DNA from: Macrostomum hystrix
Taxonomy: Eukaryota > Platyhelminthes > Macrostomidae
Length of the DNA stretch: 64,000 bases
Assembly: GCA_950097015.1 (NCBI GenBank)
Contig: CATNEN010000039.1
Span: forward strand, 13,424,501-13,488,500
Direction of reading: 5' to 3'
A model generated the notes under the pieces. That model did not search any database and was not told the origin of the DNA. It saw only the letters and a list, made by a program, of their open reading frames with translations. How positions within the stretch are numbered: the first letter of the stretch is position 1; each line of letters begins with the position of its first letter. Positions 25,378 to 36,400 of the stretch are shown here, in pieces. The translations under genes and the position numbers were made by a program.

Positions 25378-25983
25378 CAAGGACCACTAGTAGATAGAGG
25401 ACGTTATATACACTCGGATTTCGTGGAAATTTTTTTGAAGTCCGATTTTCACCGCAAAATACATTGGCGAGATATAGTAAAATTTCACGTTTTTAATATT
25501 CAGAGGCCTGTTGTAATTGATTTGTAAATACAAATCGCTTACTATTCTCTAGGTTTATTTCTTTCAAGTTTTATACAAAACTTTTCGCTACAGCTTCCTA
25601 CAGCAGGTCGGCAGGATGCGATTGTCTTTGCGTTGTTTTTTTGTTACTGTGTAGAGAATGAATGTATGCCTAGTTCTGAGTAATTGGTCATCTTGAGTAA
25701 CTTTTAATTAGAGAGCAGTAGGATCATCTTCATAGTGTCCTAGCTTCGTAGCTTTCGGAATTTCTAGGGGTACATGTACTCTACTGTACTTTTATTCCGC
25801 AAAAATGCGGTTAAAGCTACAAACTAATATTTTTTATAAAACTGGAATAAATTCTGGACAACCTGGTGAAAGAATCAGCTCTTTATCTGCAAAGAAAAAA
25901 AATGGCAGCAGTTTGAAAAATCGGCCTTCAAAAAAATTTGCACCATTTTAGAGTGTTACGTCCTTCTACTTGAGTAGTCCGTT
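25378..25983. mobile_element. 606-bp inverted-repeat DNA transposon, CAAGGAC termini
   Basis: The left end reads CAAGGACCACTAGTAGATAG. The reverse complement of the right end carries CGGACTACT, AGTAGA and AGGACGT in the same order, so imperfect inverted repeats of about 30 bp are visible. Flanks AGACGTCC (25370-25377) and AGTCGTCC (25984-25991) look like an 8-bp target duplication with one mismatch. No transposase is encoded. The 8-bp duplication fits hAT- or P-type elements. Confidence 0.65.
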
Positions 25984-26084
25984 AGTCGTCCCTGTGTGTT
26001 TTGTCAATTTACCTTCTGCTTATAGAGATGTTTTTACATGCCGGTAATTTTATAGAAGACAAGCGATGAGTAGAAATCGCAAGC

Positions 26085-26440
26085 TAGGAAAAGTACTGCC
26101 TACTTCATTATATTTCCAACCCTAACGACCAATCGTTACGATGAACTAACTTTCGAAGCCGTCCGTCGTCAGTATCGTCGAGATATTCAGCTATGACCTC
26201 TATGACGAATGCTTATTGGTTTAATAATAATTGGTTTAAGAAATAAAATTAACGATATAACTAATACAATCTAATGAACAATAGGAGTAAAAAATCGTTG
26301 AATATCTGGACGATGACGATGTTTTGTGATTCCTGGAAGTTGTTTCATCGGATAGAGCAGAAAATGTTAGTAGTGTAACCGATTTTATTGGCGATTGGTT
26401 AAATATTTTGGGAGATAAATAAAAAACTATAAATGCATGG
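26085..26440 (+). repeat. Dispersed repeat D copy
   Basis: Contains ACTGCCTACTTCA, ACGATGAACTAACTTTCGAA and GGCGATTGGTTAAATATTTT, collinear with 17800-18095. Confidence 0.6.
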
Positions 26441-26449
26441 GCATTAAAA

Positions 26450-27000
26450 ACTCCCCTGCGGTTTTTCTATACTGTTTCGCTGTAGAAAACGCAGTTAGCT
26501 AACTTATAACTACAAAAAAGTATAAAAATAGAAATAAAAAAAGCAAATAGAATGCATTAGTGCACAATTGCGATGTTAGATCATAAACTAGGTAGCTAGC
26601 ATACATCAAACTTCAGAAAAAATACGAGTGATAATTATCCACACATCATGCACGGCGACCAACTCATCCCAAACCTGTCAATTGTGACGAATCGTTTGGA
26701 GGCAACGCTTGGGTTTTGGGTTACATGTGGATATTTTTGGGGAACAATATAACTCAGAGATGCGTTGAAAAGGATTTTGAAGCGAATTATCAATACGGCT
26801 ACTGATCATCAACTTATTGATGATATTAAGTGTATTGTTTTTGTTTACCTACAAACGATCAATTGTAAAGAATTTTACAATTTCGCGATTGTAGTCTTTG
26901 AACTGAGACGTTTTTTGATCTAAGTTCTCAAGTTCTCGACTACTTAACGTTCACCCAACAGAATTAAATTGTTGTTACCAAGCATCAGCCGGGGCAGATA
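26450..27000. other. Intergenic, nothing recognised
   Basis: AT-rich sequence with no coding similarity. Confidence 0.4.
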
Positions 27001-27004
27001 ATGT

Positions 27005-27784
27005 AGTGCATCGCCACGGCCTCACCGATAGTCTACGGTTGGGGTATAGACTTTTATTTAGCCCCCTTTACGTCACGGTCTTCTTATCTATGGTTAATTG
27101 CCATCGGTGTAGATACTCCGAGAAAGCCTTCGTCCCAAAGTTTATCCTCTCTGGCGCTCAGAATTACACTGCAGACCTACTCAGGCCAGCACCTTTGCCA
27201 GCTCTTGTAGACTCTTTCATAGCAACGGCCAGCGCTTTCCTACTCTCCATGAACTCCTTATCCTTCCAAAGACTCCAGTCTCGCTTTAATACAGCTTGCA
27301 GGTGTAACTGTAACATGGACACGAAGTCCTTAAGAGTCGATGTTCAATACACCGTCTAGTTATTCCGCAGCTCGAGAATAAAAAACTTTAATATAAAATT
27401 TAAGTCCGACTTTGACATCTCGCAGAGCTCTTTCAAGACCATAAGAGATGGCCCTCCGCCTTCCACCCAGGCCATCTTCTTCAGTTCGTGCCACTTGTTG
27501 AATGTTTTCACCATCCATGCGGCCTTCCTCTTCGTATTCTCCGGGTAGTTGTCTTCTATTTTCTTATCGATCTCTTCCTCCGTGGTCAACTTGTACCTGC
27601 GGACGCTCGCATTCGGCTCCATGAAAAGAGAATCGAGAAAGTTGTGGTCAATTTCGAGATGAAAATCAAATGCCAAATCCATCCTATAAGATATGTGTCG
27701 TCTCTTTATTTCTAGTGCTCTACTTCGAGTAACAAAATCGCTTTCCTCTCTTCTATTCTTTATTTCCTCTCGGTTTTCTGCCAT
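27005..27784 (-). pseudogene. Broken Crypton-like tyrosine recombinase fragment
   Basis: From 27784 an open frame encodes 142 residues, including NTKRKAAWMVKTFNKW and an LCEMSKSDLNFILKFFILEL segment. These resemble the N-terminal domain of Crypton-derived (DUF3504/QRICH1-like) recombinase families. It then meets stops near 27358 and 27346. Beyond them the same frame again shows family-like sequence (FMESRKALAVAMKES). After a further stop and a frame change, LWDEGFLG appears near 27110. No catalytic domain survives. The assignment rests on remembered family patterns and no search was run. Confidence 0.55.
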
Positions 27785-27819
27785 AGACTACCGGCTTTGA
27801 ATCGTTCAGTCAATGAGGC

Positions 27820-27960
27820 CACACTGTCAGACAAATAAAATAATCCAAGGGGGTGATACCACATACTTATCTGTCTATGTGCTCTGGACTCGAACCCACG
27901 ACTGTATTTAAGTGTAGAGATGCCAATCAGACCAATGCGCTTATGTAATGTGAAAATGCG
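27820..27960 (-). repeat. Possible tRNA-derived SINE (family C)
   Basis: On the minus strand, TTGGTCTGATTGGCATCTCT is followed about 25 bp later by GTGGGTTCGAGTCC, a good B box. No cloverleaf or second copy was found, so this is probably a SINE head rather than a tRNA gene. Confidence 0.45.
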
Positions 27961-28734
27961 AAAAATATCAAAAAACATTTAATAAACGTTGTTAGGGAAA
28001 GGCGATGTATGTTACTCAAAAGACTATTATAGTAATCTAATTGGGACATAGGTTGTATAATCTATTAAGAGCGTACAAAAATCAACGTACCAATTACGAA
28101 CACATGTACAAATGTTCTGAGGAAGTGAGGAATATAAATAATTTTAGGCCAGACTAGGAAATAATTCAATTAAGATAGATTTTCAGACTAAACGAGGAGC
28201 AGAAAGGGCAGCAAGTAAAGAATTAAGAGAGCAGCCATCTCGTTAGCTTACTTCCACCAGAGTCAACCAGAGTGACTAGAGAACAGTGGCAGCCAACCAG
28301 AGTGACTAGAGAACAGTGGGACGCTGTAGCAGTCCCACTCCATTCACATACATCTGTATCCTTTCTCCCGTTATCTCCTATGCTACCTCGCCTACGTCGC
28401 GTTTCCCCGCTCTTATACACCCTCAGATTCCTTCCTTTCTAGCCTTATGTAACTACACCTTCTACCATTTCTCGACAGTCTTAGGTATCTAACCTTCTAC
28501 AATTTCTCTAACGACTTTGCTAACGACTTAATTCTCTCACCTCTCACCTCTCACTTCATCTTCGGGTTGGAGAGCCAGTCTCTTCGTCAAAAGTTACTTC
28601 AAATTGCCAAGGACCAGCTCACGCTCGAAATTTTTGTTCAGGAAACACTGCTATTAGAATCCGTGCACATCGCTACCGATCCCTCAGAAAATCATCGCCA
28701 CTGTAAAGCTGCCGAATAGGAAGAAGAAGCTTTC

Positions 28735-28862
28735 AAATTCACGACTTTTAAAGGCGGTCTCAAAACCCGACTCAAAAGACCAGCGCTCTCTTCCTTTCTA
28801 GCGACTTTCAAAGGCGGTCTGAAAACCCGACTCAAAAGACCAGCGCTCTCTCCGTTTCTAGC
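28735..28862. repeat. 62-bp tandem duplication
   Basis: Two adjacent copies of a roughly 62-bp segment containing AAAGGCGGTCT and AAAACCCGACTCAAAAGACC, with few differences. Confidence 0.85.
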
Positions 28863-28869
28863 GCCAACA

Positions 28870-29239
28870 ATCAAGCCTCAAAGGGTGCGTGTTTCTCGTG
28901 TGGTAAATCATGTCCTTGCTCGCATGTGTGCGAGCTTATTGACTCCACCAGTTGTGGAACATCAAATTAAGTGAGCAAGACAAGTAAGAAATTCTAAAAT
29001 TGTAGATTTTTTATTTTAATGATGCGATAAATGCGTAATGATCTAATTTATCAGTCTTAACAAAAGGCATATTGTACCATGGTAAGTTAAGAGGCGGTTA
29101 ATTTTTCACTTCAGATATAGTTATAAAATAAACATATATGCATTAAAGACATTCAAAATCTTTTATTATATTACTAAAATTCAGCAACGCCCCGAAAAAG
29201 TATTATTAACATTTTCAAATTACGCAAAATCTTCTAGCC
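28870..29239. other. Intergenic, nothing recognised
   Basis: AT-rich with no gene similarity. Confidence 0.4.
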
Positions 29240-29247
29240 GTCCAAGT

Positions 29248-29302
29248 CAAGGACCACTAGAAGAAGATGTGATGAGAAGATGTCTTCTTCTAGTGGTCCT
29301 TG
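29248..29302. mobile_element. 55-bp foldback micro-element, CAAGGAC termini
   Basis: Two perfect 20-bp arms (29248-29267 and 29283-29302, starting CAAGGACCACTAG) surround a 15-nt loop. Flanks are GTCCAAGT (29240-29247) and GTCCAATT (29303-29310), an 8-bp near-direct repeat. Its first 13 bases equal those of the 606-bp element at 25378. Confidence 0.7.
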
Positions 29303-29319
29303 GTCCAATTACGCAAGCT

Positions 29320-30440
29320 TTGCGTTTCGCTCGATTGTTTCCTCGCGTTTGTCAGCGAATTTTGTGTATTTTTTGCTTATAAGTAGGATATTGTTTAAAA
29401 TTGAATTCTTGGAAGACAAATGGAGAACCCCTGTTTAAATTCTCTAGCACATAACAAATTTAAAAAAATACAAAGTCTCTAAGAATTTAAATAAAAATAT
29501 GATTTACCAGATATAGTTTCTAGTCAATAATCGTACTAGAAATTCTAGACTCTCCAGAATCTCTATATAATAATCAATATAAATTTTTCAAGATGCACAA
29601 GTCTTTAAAAATTAAAATCGATTAGATAATTTATCCATAGCAATAAATTAGTAAAATTGTTATAGCCTATTGTATATTTAGCTAAAATTCTGCTAAAAAG
29701 CTTTCTGTTTACTTTATATTATACCGATTTTTAAAAATAAAAACTTAGTAGTAAGTAGAATAAAATAAATCAGTATAAACTTTAAAATAATTTTTGAAGT
29801 TTTAGATTATAACTTTCTGAAGTTGCTAATATTTTAATTAAGTGATAAAATGATAATTTGATAAGCTTCTATGAAGTGTTATATTATATTTAAGTACAAT
29901 TTAGTTTGATTTTCGTAGGTAAAATACAGTAATAGTACAGATATAAAAATAAAAAAATATAAAGATAAGATAAGAATATACAGATAAGAATTAGAATATA
30001 AAGAATAAAAATATAAATATATAAAAATACAGATAATTTTTTGGCCCACATTTACTATGTGGGCATCACATTTTAGAAGTAGTTCTTGGAAGTAAACTAT
30101 TATAGTTAGTTAATTTTTTTCCTGCAACTATTCAACTTGTCAGTTTAAAATATAATTCAACTCCTCACTTAAGGTTCACTCTAATATGGGCAACTAAAGC
30201 CTCTAAATATATTTTTTAATTCAGTTTTGATTAGATAACTCGTTTCTAGTTTTATAGATATGAGTCTAATTTAAAATAAATTAAACTAGAAGTTTTGATT
30301 TAGGCTTTTTTCTCTATGAAATCTAAAAATGGTATGCAAATTTCATATGGAATGCCGCTTGGATTTTTCCAAATTTTTCACTAGAACACTACTCTTCAGT
30401 TAAATAATAATTCGGACACCTGAATCAGGCCCCACGCAGC
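29320..30440. other. AT-rich upstream region of PALS1
   Basis: Over 1 kb of very AT-rich sequence with no coding similarity. An acceptor-like TGAATCAG precedes the PALS1 start by about 20 bp, so a 5' UTR intron is possible. Confidence 0.5.
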
Positions 30441-30448
30441 ATACGGCA

Positions 30449-33400
30449 ATGCTGGACGAGTGGGTCGAACCGAGCGACGTTTTCAACGTCAATACCAGGC
30501 AAGAGGATGACAATAGTCGCGACTTTGAACTGCTTGCCGCAGCAGCCAACGAAAATCAGAGACGGCGCGAAGAGACCCTGCGACGTCAGGCGGAAACAGA
30601 TTTTCTTGTTGGAGCGCTGCGTGAGTCTGAGCGCCTGCGATCTCTGGCCGCCAGTCCATCAGCCCCAAAGCATCAGCAGCAGCTACTTAACGGTCACGAC
30701 AATCTGGCATTCGCTGCGGACTGTGGCCCAGAGTTCGAGACGCCTTCCGAACAACTATTTCCTGACAACTATTATGACGAATTAGCTGACGACGATGTGG
30801 GCGATATCGGCGACTTTTTAAGACAATTACGCGGCGAAGACCCGGACGATATTTTGATGGAGACTGAGAAAACTGAGAAGCTCGATGATAAGAGTACAGA
30901 CGAGCAGAGGCTGGTACCCAACTGGCTAGCCCAGTTCCTCACTTCGGTTAAGTTCTCAGCTGTCTATGGTCTAACCCGGCGAGTGACCGACGCGGTCGAA
31001 GTTGCCATGTTTGGCGACCAGGACTCGTTTAGGGGCGCCGAGGCCCAGTTCAGTTCTGAAGCAGTGTCATCTGCGATAGGCAACGCTGGAGGTAGTAACG
31101 GAGCAACTGCCGAGCTGATCAGGCTGCTGAAGGAGCCCCACATGGTTGCACTGATGAGAGCCCACGATGAGGCTGCCATTTCTCTGGTGCCGCCGCCGCC
31201 GGAGTTGCCACAGCCCTGCTTGACAGTTGTAAGGATTTGGGGATGGAGTGACGGGACTTTTAGGGAAAGAGTGTCGGGACTGTTCTGGAGAGTGGCCGGG
31301 GATTGTTCTGGAGAGTGGCCGGGGACTGTTCTGGAGAGTGGCCGGGGACTGTTCTGGAGAGTGGCCGGGGACTGTTCTGGAGAGTGGCCAGGGACTGTTC
31401 TGGAGAGTGGCCGGGGACTGTTCTGGAGAGTGGCCAGGGATTGTTCTGGAGAGTGGCCGGGGACTGTTCTGAAGAGAGCATTGACGGATTAACGCCTATC
31501 TTTCAGGAGGACATGGCGATTGTTGCAACTGCGGACTCAGTCGCATCAACTCCGACGGAGTCTTTGCCTTCGCCGACCGCGCCCGAGGCCGTCCCGTGCT
31601 CCCGCCTGGCGGCCCCAATGCCTCTGCTGGCCGCGGCAAACATCCGCGTGCTGGTCACCGCGCCGACGCCCAGCCCGTCGGCATCGCCGTCGGCTCATTC
31701 AGCAGCGTCCGCAGGTTCGTCCACAATTGACGAAGCCGGCGACGATCACGGACGTCAACAGGGCGGCGAAGCGGCGAGAGAGTGCCGCGCCGAAGATGTT
31801 GTCCAAGACGGAGTGCGCTTCAGGCGAGTGGTGCTGATGAAGAGGAACGGGTCATTGGTGAGTGAAGATGTTTGTAGTCTTGTTATCTGGGGTAAAACTT
31901 CAATAGTTTTTAGACTTTCAAGCCTCTCTAAATCTTTAGCTGCAAGTGAAATGCGTGTGTGGTTCAGGGTTCTAAAGACTGGGATCAGACTTCATCGAAA
32001 TTAGATCAGCTTTCTTGGAATAGAGATCATGTTTCTTAGAATTTCCTGGAAAAAGTCTGGTTCCTCTTCAAGGAAAATTTTAGACCATCTGATGGTTTTA
32101 GTTCAAAGACTTGGAATCAGGATTGCAGAGAGTTGGGATCAGTATCGCAGAGTTGGGATCATTATTTCATAGAGTTGGAATCAGGATCCTACAGTCCACA
32201 GACATCTCGCTGTCTTTCCGCACAACCAGGGCGCCACAGTGAAGAATGTCGGTGACTCAGTAATTATCGGCCGCATCGTCTGCGGCGGACTGCTCGAGCA
32301 AGTCGGCGACCTCATTAGCGAGGGCGACGAATTGATCTCCGTCAACGGCATCGGCCTGACTGGAAAGCACGTCAACGAAGTCTACGACTTGTTGGTGAGC
32401 TGTCTTGAACTATTATTACCTGAACCTCAATTTCTCCCCATTCTTCTTTCTCATTTCCTTTGTTTTCTTCTCGCAGTTTCTCCTCTTAGGATCATATTTC
32501 TTTATGATTGAGATCGGACTTTTTTACCGAAATGTCGCGAGTTCGAATCTCAGCACAATGAAAAAAGGGTGTGTCTTTGAGCGAAGCACTCAGCAGGGGT
32601 TAAATTTTGGTGGTTTAGTCCGCGGACTGTACAGCAGCTGTCCGCAGACTAAAGAAAAGCTTCGATTACAATTGCCTTATTGTTTTATTTTTTCAGCAAG
32701 GTCTGACTGGCCGGCTCGTGTTCCTCACGTCGCCATGCACCGAGTATCGCCCAATTGAGCGCAACAATAATAATAGCAGCAGCAGCAATAACAACACAGA
32801 CAATAGCCTGGGTGGTCCCAGTGTTCTGAAGGCTCTGTTTACATACGAGCCAGCTGAGGATCTGTACAATCCGTGCCGAGAGGCCGGCCTGGCCTTCCAG
32901 GTTGGAGACCTGATTCGGGTTCTCAGCACTAGGGATCCGAACTGGTGGCAAGGCTGCAAACTGGCCGAGACTTCTGGCGCCGAGGTCCGAGGGGTGAGTT
33001 GACTCAACTGACTGGTAAAAAGTTTAGTAACTAAGCCCTCTAGGGCACTTCGCTTCCGGATTGTCAGGAGTTGAGATTTAGGATCAGAAGAGTTTATATC
33101 GTGATTCAAGACAGTTGGGATCAGGATGTCAGACAGTTAGGATCAGGATTTCAGACAGTTGGGATCAGGATTTCAGACAGTTGGGATCAGGATTTCAGAC
33201 AGTTGGGATCAGGATTTCAGACAGTTGGGATCAGGATGTCAGACAGTTGGGATCAGGATTTCAGACAGTTGGGATCAGGATGTCAGACAGTTGGGATCAG
33301 GATTTCAGACAGTTGGGATCAGGATTTCAGACAGTTGAAATCAGGATTTCAACTGTTGGAATCAGGATTTCAGACAGTTGGAATCAGGATGTCAGACAGT

Positions 33401-36400
33401 TGGAATCAGGATGTCAGACAGTTGGGATCAGGATTTCAGACAGTTGGGGTCAGGATGTCAGACAGTTGGGATCAGGATTTCAGACATGGGATCAGGATTT
33501 CAGACATGGGATCAGGATGTCAGACAGTTGGGATCAGGATGTCAGACAGTTGGGATCAGGATTTCAGACATGGGATCAGGATTTCAGACATGGGATCAGG
33601 ATGTCAGACAGTTGGGATCAGGATGTCAGACAGTTGGGATCAGGATGTCAGACAGTTGGGATCAGGATTTCAGACAGTTGAAATCAGGATTTCAACTGTT
33701 GGAATCAGGATTTCAGACAGTTGGAATCAGGATTTCAGACAGTTGGGATCAGGATTTCAGACAGTTGGGATCAGGATTTCAGACAGTTGGGATCAGGATG
33801 TCAGACAGTTGGGATCAGGATTTCAGACATGGGATCAGGATTTCAGACAGTTGTGATCAGGATGTCAGACAGTTGGGATCAGGATGTCAGACAGTTGGGA
33901 TCAGGATGTCAGACAGTTGGGATCAGGATTTCAGACATGGGATCAGGATTTCAGACAGTTGTGATCAGGATGTCAGACAGTTGGGATCAGGATTTCAGAC
34001 ATGGGATCAGGAATTCAGACAGTTGTGATCAGGATGTCAGACAGTTGTGATCAGGATGTCAGACAGTTGTGATCAGGATTTCAGACAGTTGGGATCAGGA
34101 TGTCAGACAGTTGGGATCAGGATTTCAGACATGGGATCAGGATTTCAGACAGTTGTGATCAGGATTCTGATGAGTTTGAATAAGGATTCTAGAAAGTTGG
34201 GATCAGGAGATTTTGTTGTTCCAATATGAGCTCGAAGCTTACAATAAATTAGACACTGAACAGAAAATGGAACACTTATTGGTATACCTTACGGGTTGGT
34301 GGCATTTACTGGAGCGCTTAATGCGATTGCCTCATGTAAGGTGCCTGAGCTCGATTCCGCGGCGAAGCCACATTCATTTAGGGCGGTGAGAAGGCTTGGG
34401 GTCTAGTCGTGTAATTTACACCCGTGAAGGCCAATCTCCAAGTCACAGTGCACATGTACACTGCCTGACGATGAGAAAGTCAGGGCAGATGTACACACCT
34501 GTGTGAGTGCGAGCCTGCGTTCGTTATCTGTGTGCGACTTTTCTCCTCGCTGGCTGCAGCTCAACTGTCATCAAATGATGTGCCATTGCCCACAACCCTC
34601 CGGCGATTATTATTATTATAGGTATACCTTTGTCCCGTTATTTAATTCAGGAATATAGCTAGTCGGACACATTCCTGCCTCATACCCAACCAGGTAGTTT
34701 ATTTGGAGTTGTTTTAATTTGCCTGAAAGTATTTCTTCGCATAGAAATTCAGTTAAGATAGAACATTATCAATTCAACAGGCAAGTACTTTGCATGTAAT
34801 TATTCGAGAATCTTGCTTGTTTTCTTACCTGGTATACTAGCAAAGCAAGTTTAGTGTTCGTCGGAGTTGTGCATTTTTTGCTGAGTGAATTGCACTGAAT
34901 ATCCTTTTTAACATTAAACTCTTTTTTAGTTTAAATCAATCTTTCTTACTTTAATGAATCAGTAGTTACCTAAAATCCATACATTTTTATCCCAAATCCA
35001 AAGATTGTTATCCCGAATCCATAGATTGTTATCCCGAATCCATAGATTATTATCCTAAATCCATAGATTGTTATCCTAAATCCATAGATTGATATTCCAA
35101 ATCCATAGATTGTTATCCTAAATCCATAGATTGTTATCCTAAATCCATAGATTGATATTCCAAATCCATAGATTGATATTCCAAATCCATAGATTGATAT
35201 TCCAAATCCATAGATTTTCATCCTAAATCCATAGATTGATATCCCAAATCCATAGATTGATATTCCAAATCCATAGATTGTTATCCCAAATCCATAGATT
35301 GATATTCCAAATCCATAGATTTTCATCCAAAATCCATAGATTGTTATCCTAACTCCAAAGATTGTTATCAATAATCCATAGATTGTTATCCCGAATCCAT
35401 AGATTGTTATCCTAAATCCATAGATTGATATTCCAAATCCATAGATTGATATTCCAAATCCATAGATTGTTATCCCAAATCCATAGATTGATATTCCAAA
35501 TCCATAGATTTTCATCCAAAATCCATAGATTGTTATCCTAACTCCAAAGATTGTTATCAATAATCCATAGATTGTTATCCCGAATCCATAGATTGTTATC
35601 CTAAATCCATAGATTGTTATTCCAAATCCATAGATTGTTATTCCAAATCCATAGATTGATATTCCAAATCCATAGATTGATATTCCAAATCCATAGATTG
35701 TTATTCCAAATCCATAGATTGATATTCCAAATCCATAGATTGTTATCCTAAATTCATAGACTGTTATCCTAAATCCATAGATTGTTATCCCAAATCCATA
35801 GATTGTTATCCCCAAATCTATACATTGTTATCCTAAATCCATAGATTGTTATTCCAAATCCAAAGATTGTTATCCCGAATCCATAGATTGTTATCCCGAA
35901 TCCATAGATTGTTATCCTAAATCCATAGATTGTTATCCTAAATCCATAGACTGTTATCCTAAATCCATAGATTGTTATCCTAAATTCATAGATTGTTATC
36001 CCAAACTGCCTGTTGATTCCCTAAATCCGTCAGTTGTTACCCCGTATCCATCTGCCTATTGTATTAATTGGTAACATCTTGCAGTCTGAAAAGTGCAGAC
36101 TGAATGTACTTTTAAATCTAGGCTCCAACTGGCAGCCTGGCCGGAATCTTCCCATCGCCCGATTTCCAACGCCGACGCCAACTCATGCTGTCTATGGCCA
36201 CCGGCGGGGAGCTCGCCGGTCGCAGGGAAGGAGGGAGGCAGTCGGGATCTTCGACTAAAAGCTGGCGCTGTCTTTGTCCAGCCGCTTGCAGTCGTTGCTT
36301 TTCACCACTAATTAGCCGGTTCCAACGAAGTCGATCGAGTCGCTACGCGCCGGAGGATTTGTCTGCTTCTTCGGCTTCCTCCAATTGCGACAGCGAGAAT

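Noticed and set aside
27830-27955. A true tRNA gene
   Set aside because: A good B box is present but no complete cloverleaf or acceptor stem can be drawn; a SINE head is more likely.
31260-31490. Coding repeats linking L27 and PDZ in PALS1
   Set aside because: Good GTAAGG donor and TTTCAG acceptor sites flank the array and join in phase, so it is more likely an intron.
33071-34229. Open frames of 188 to 261 residues with [12 protein letters not shown]-like repeats
   Set aside because: They lie inside a PALS1 intron between exons ending 32993 and starting 36122, and are open in several frames.
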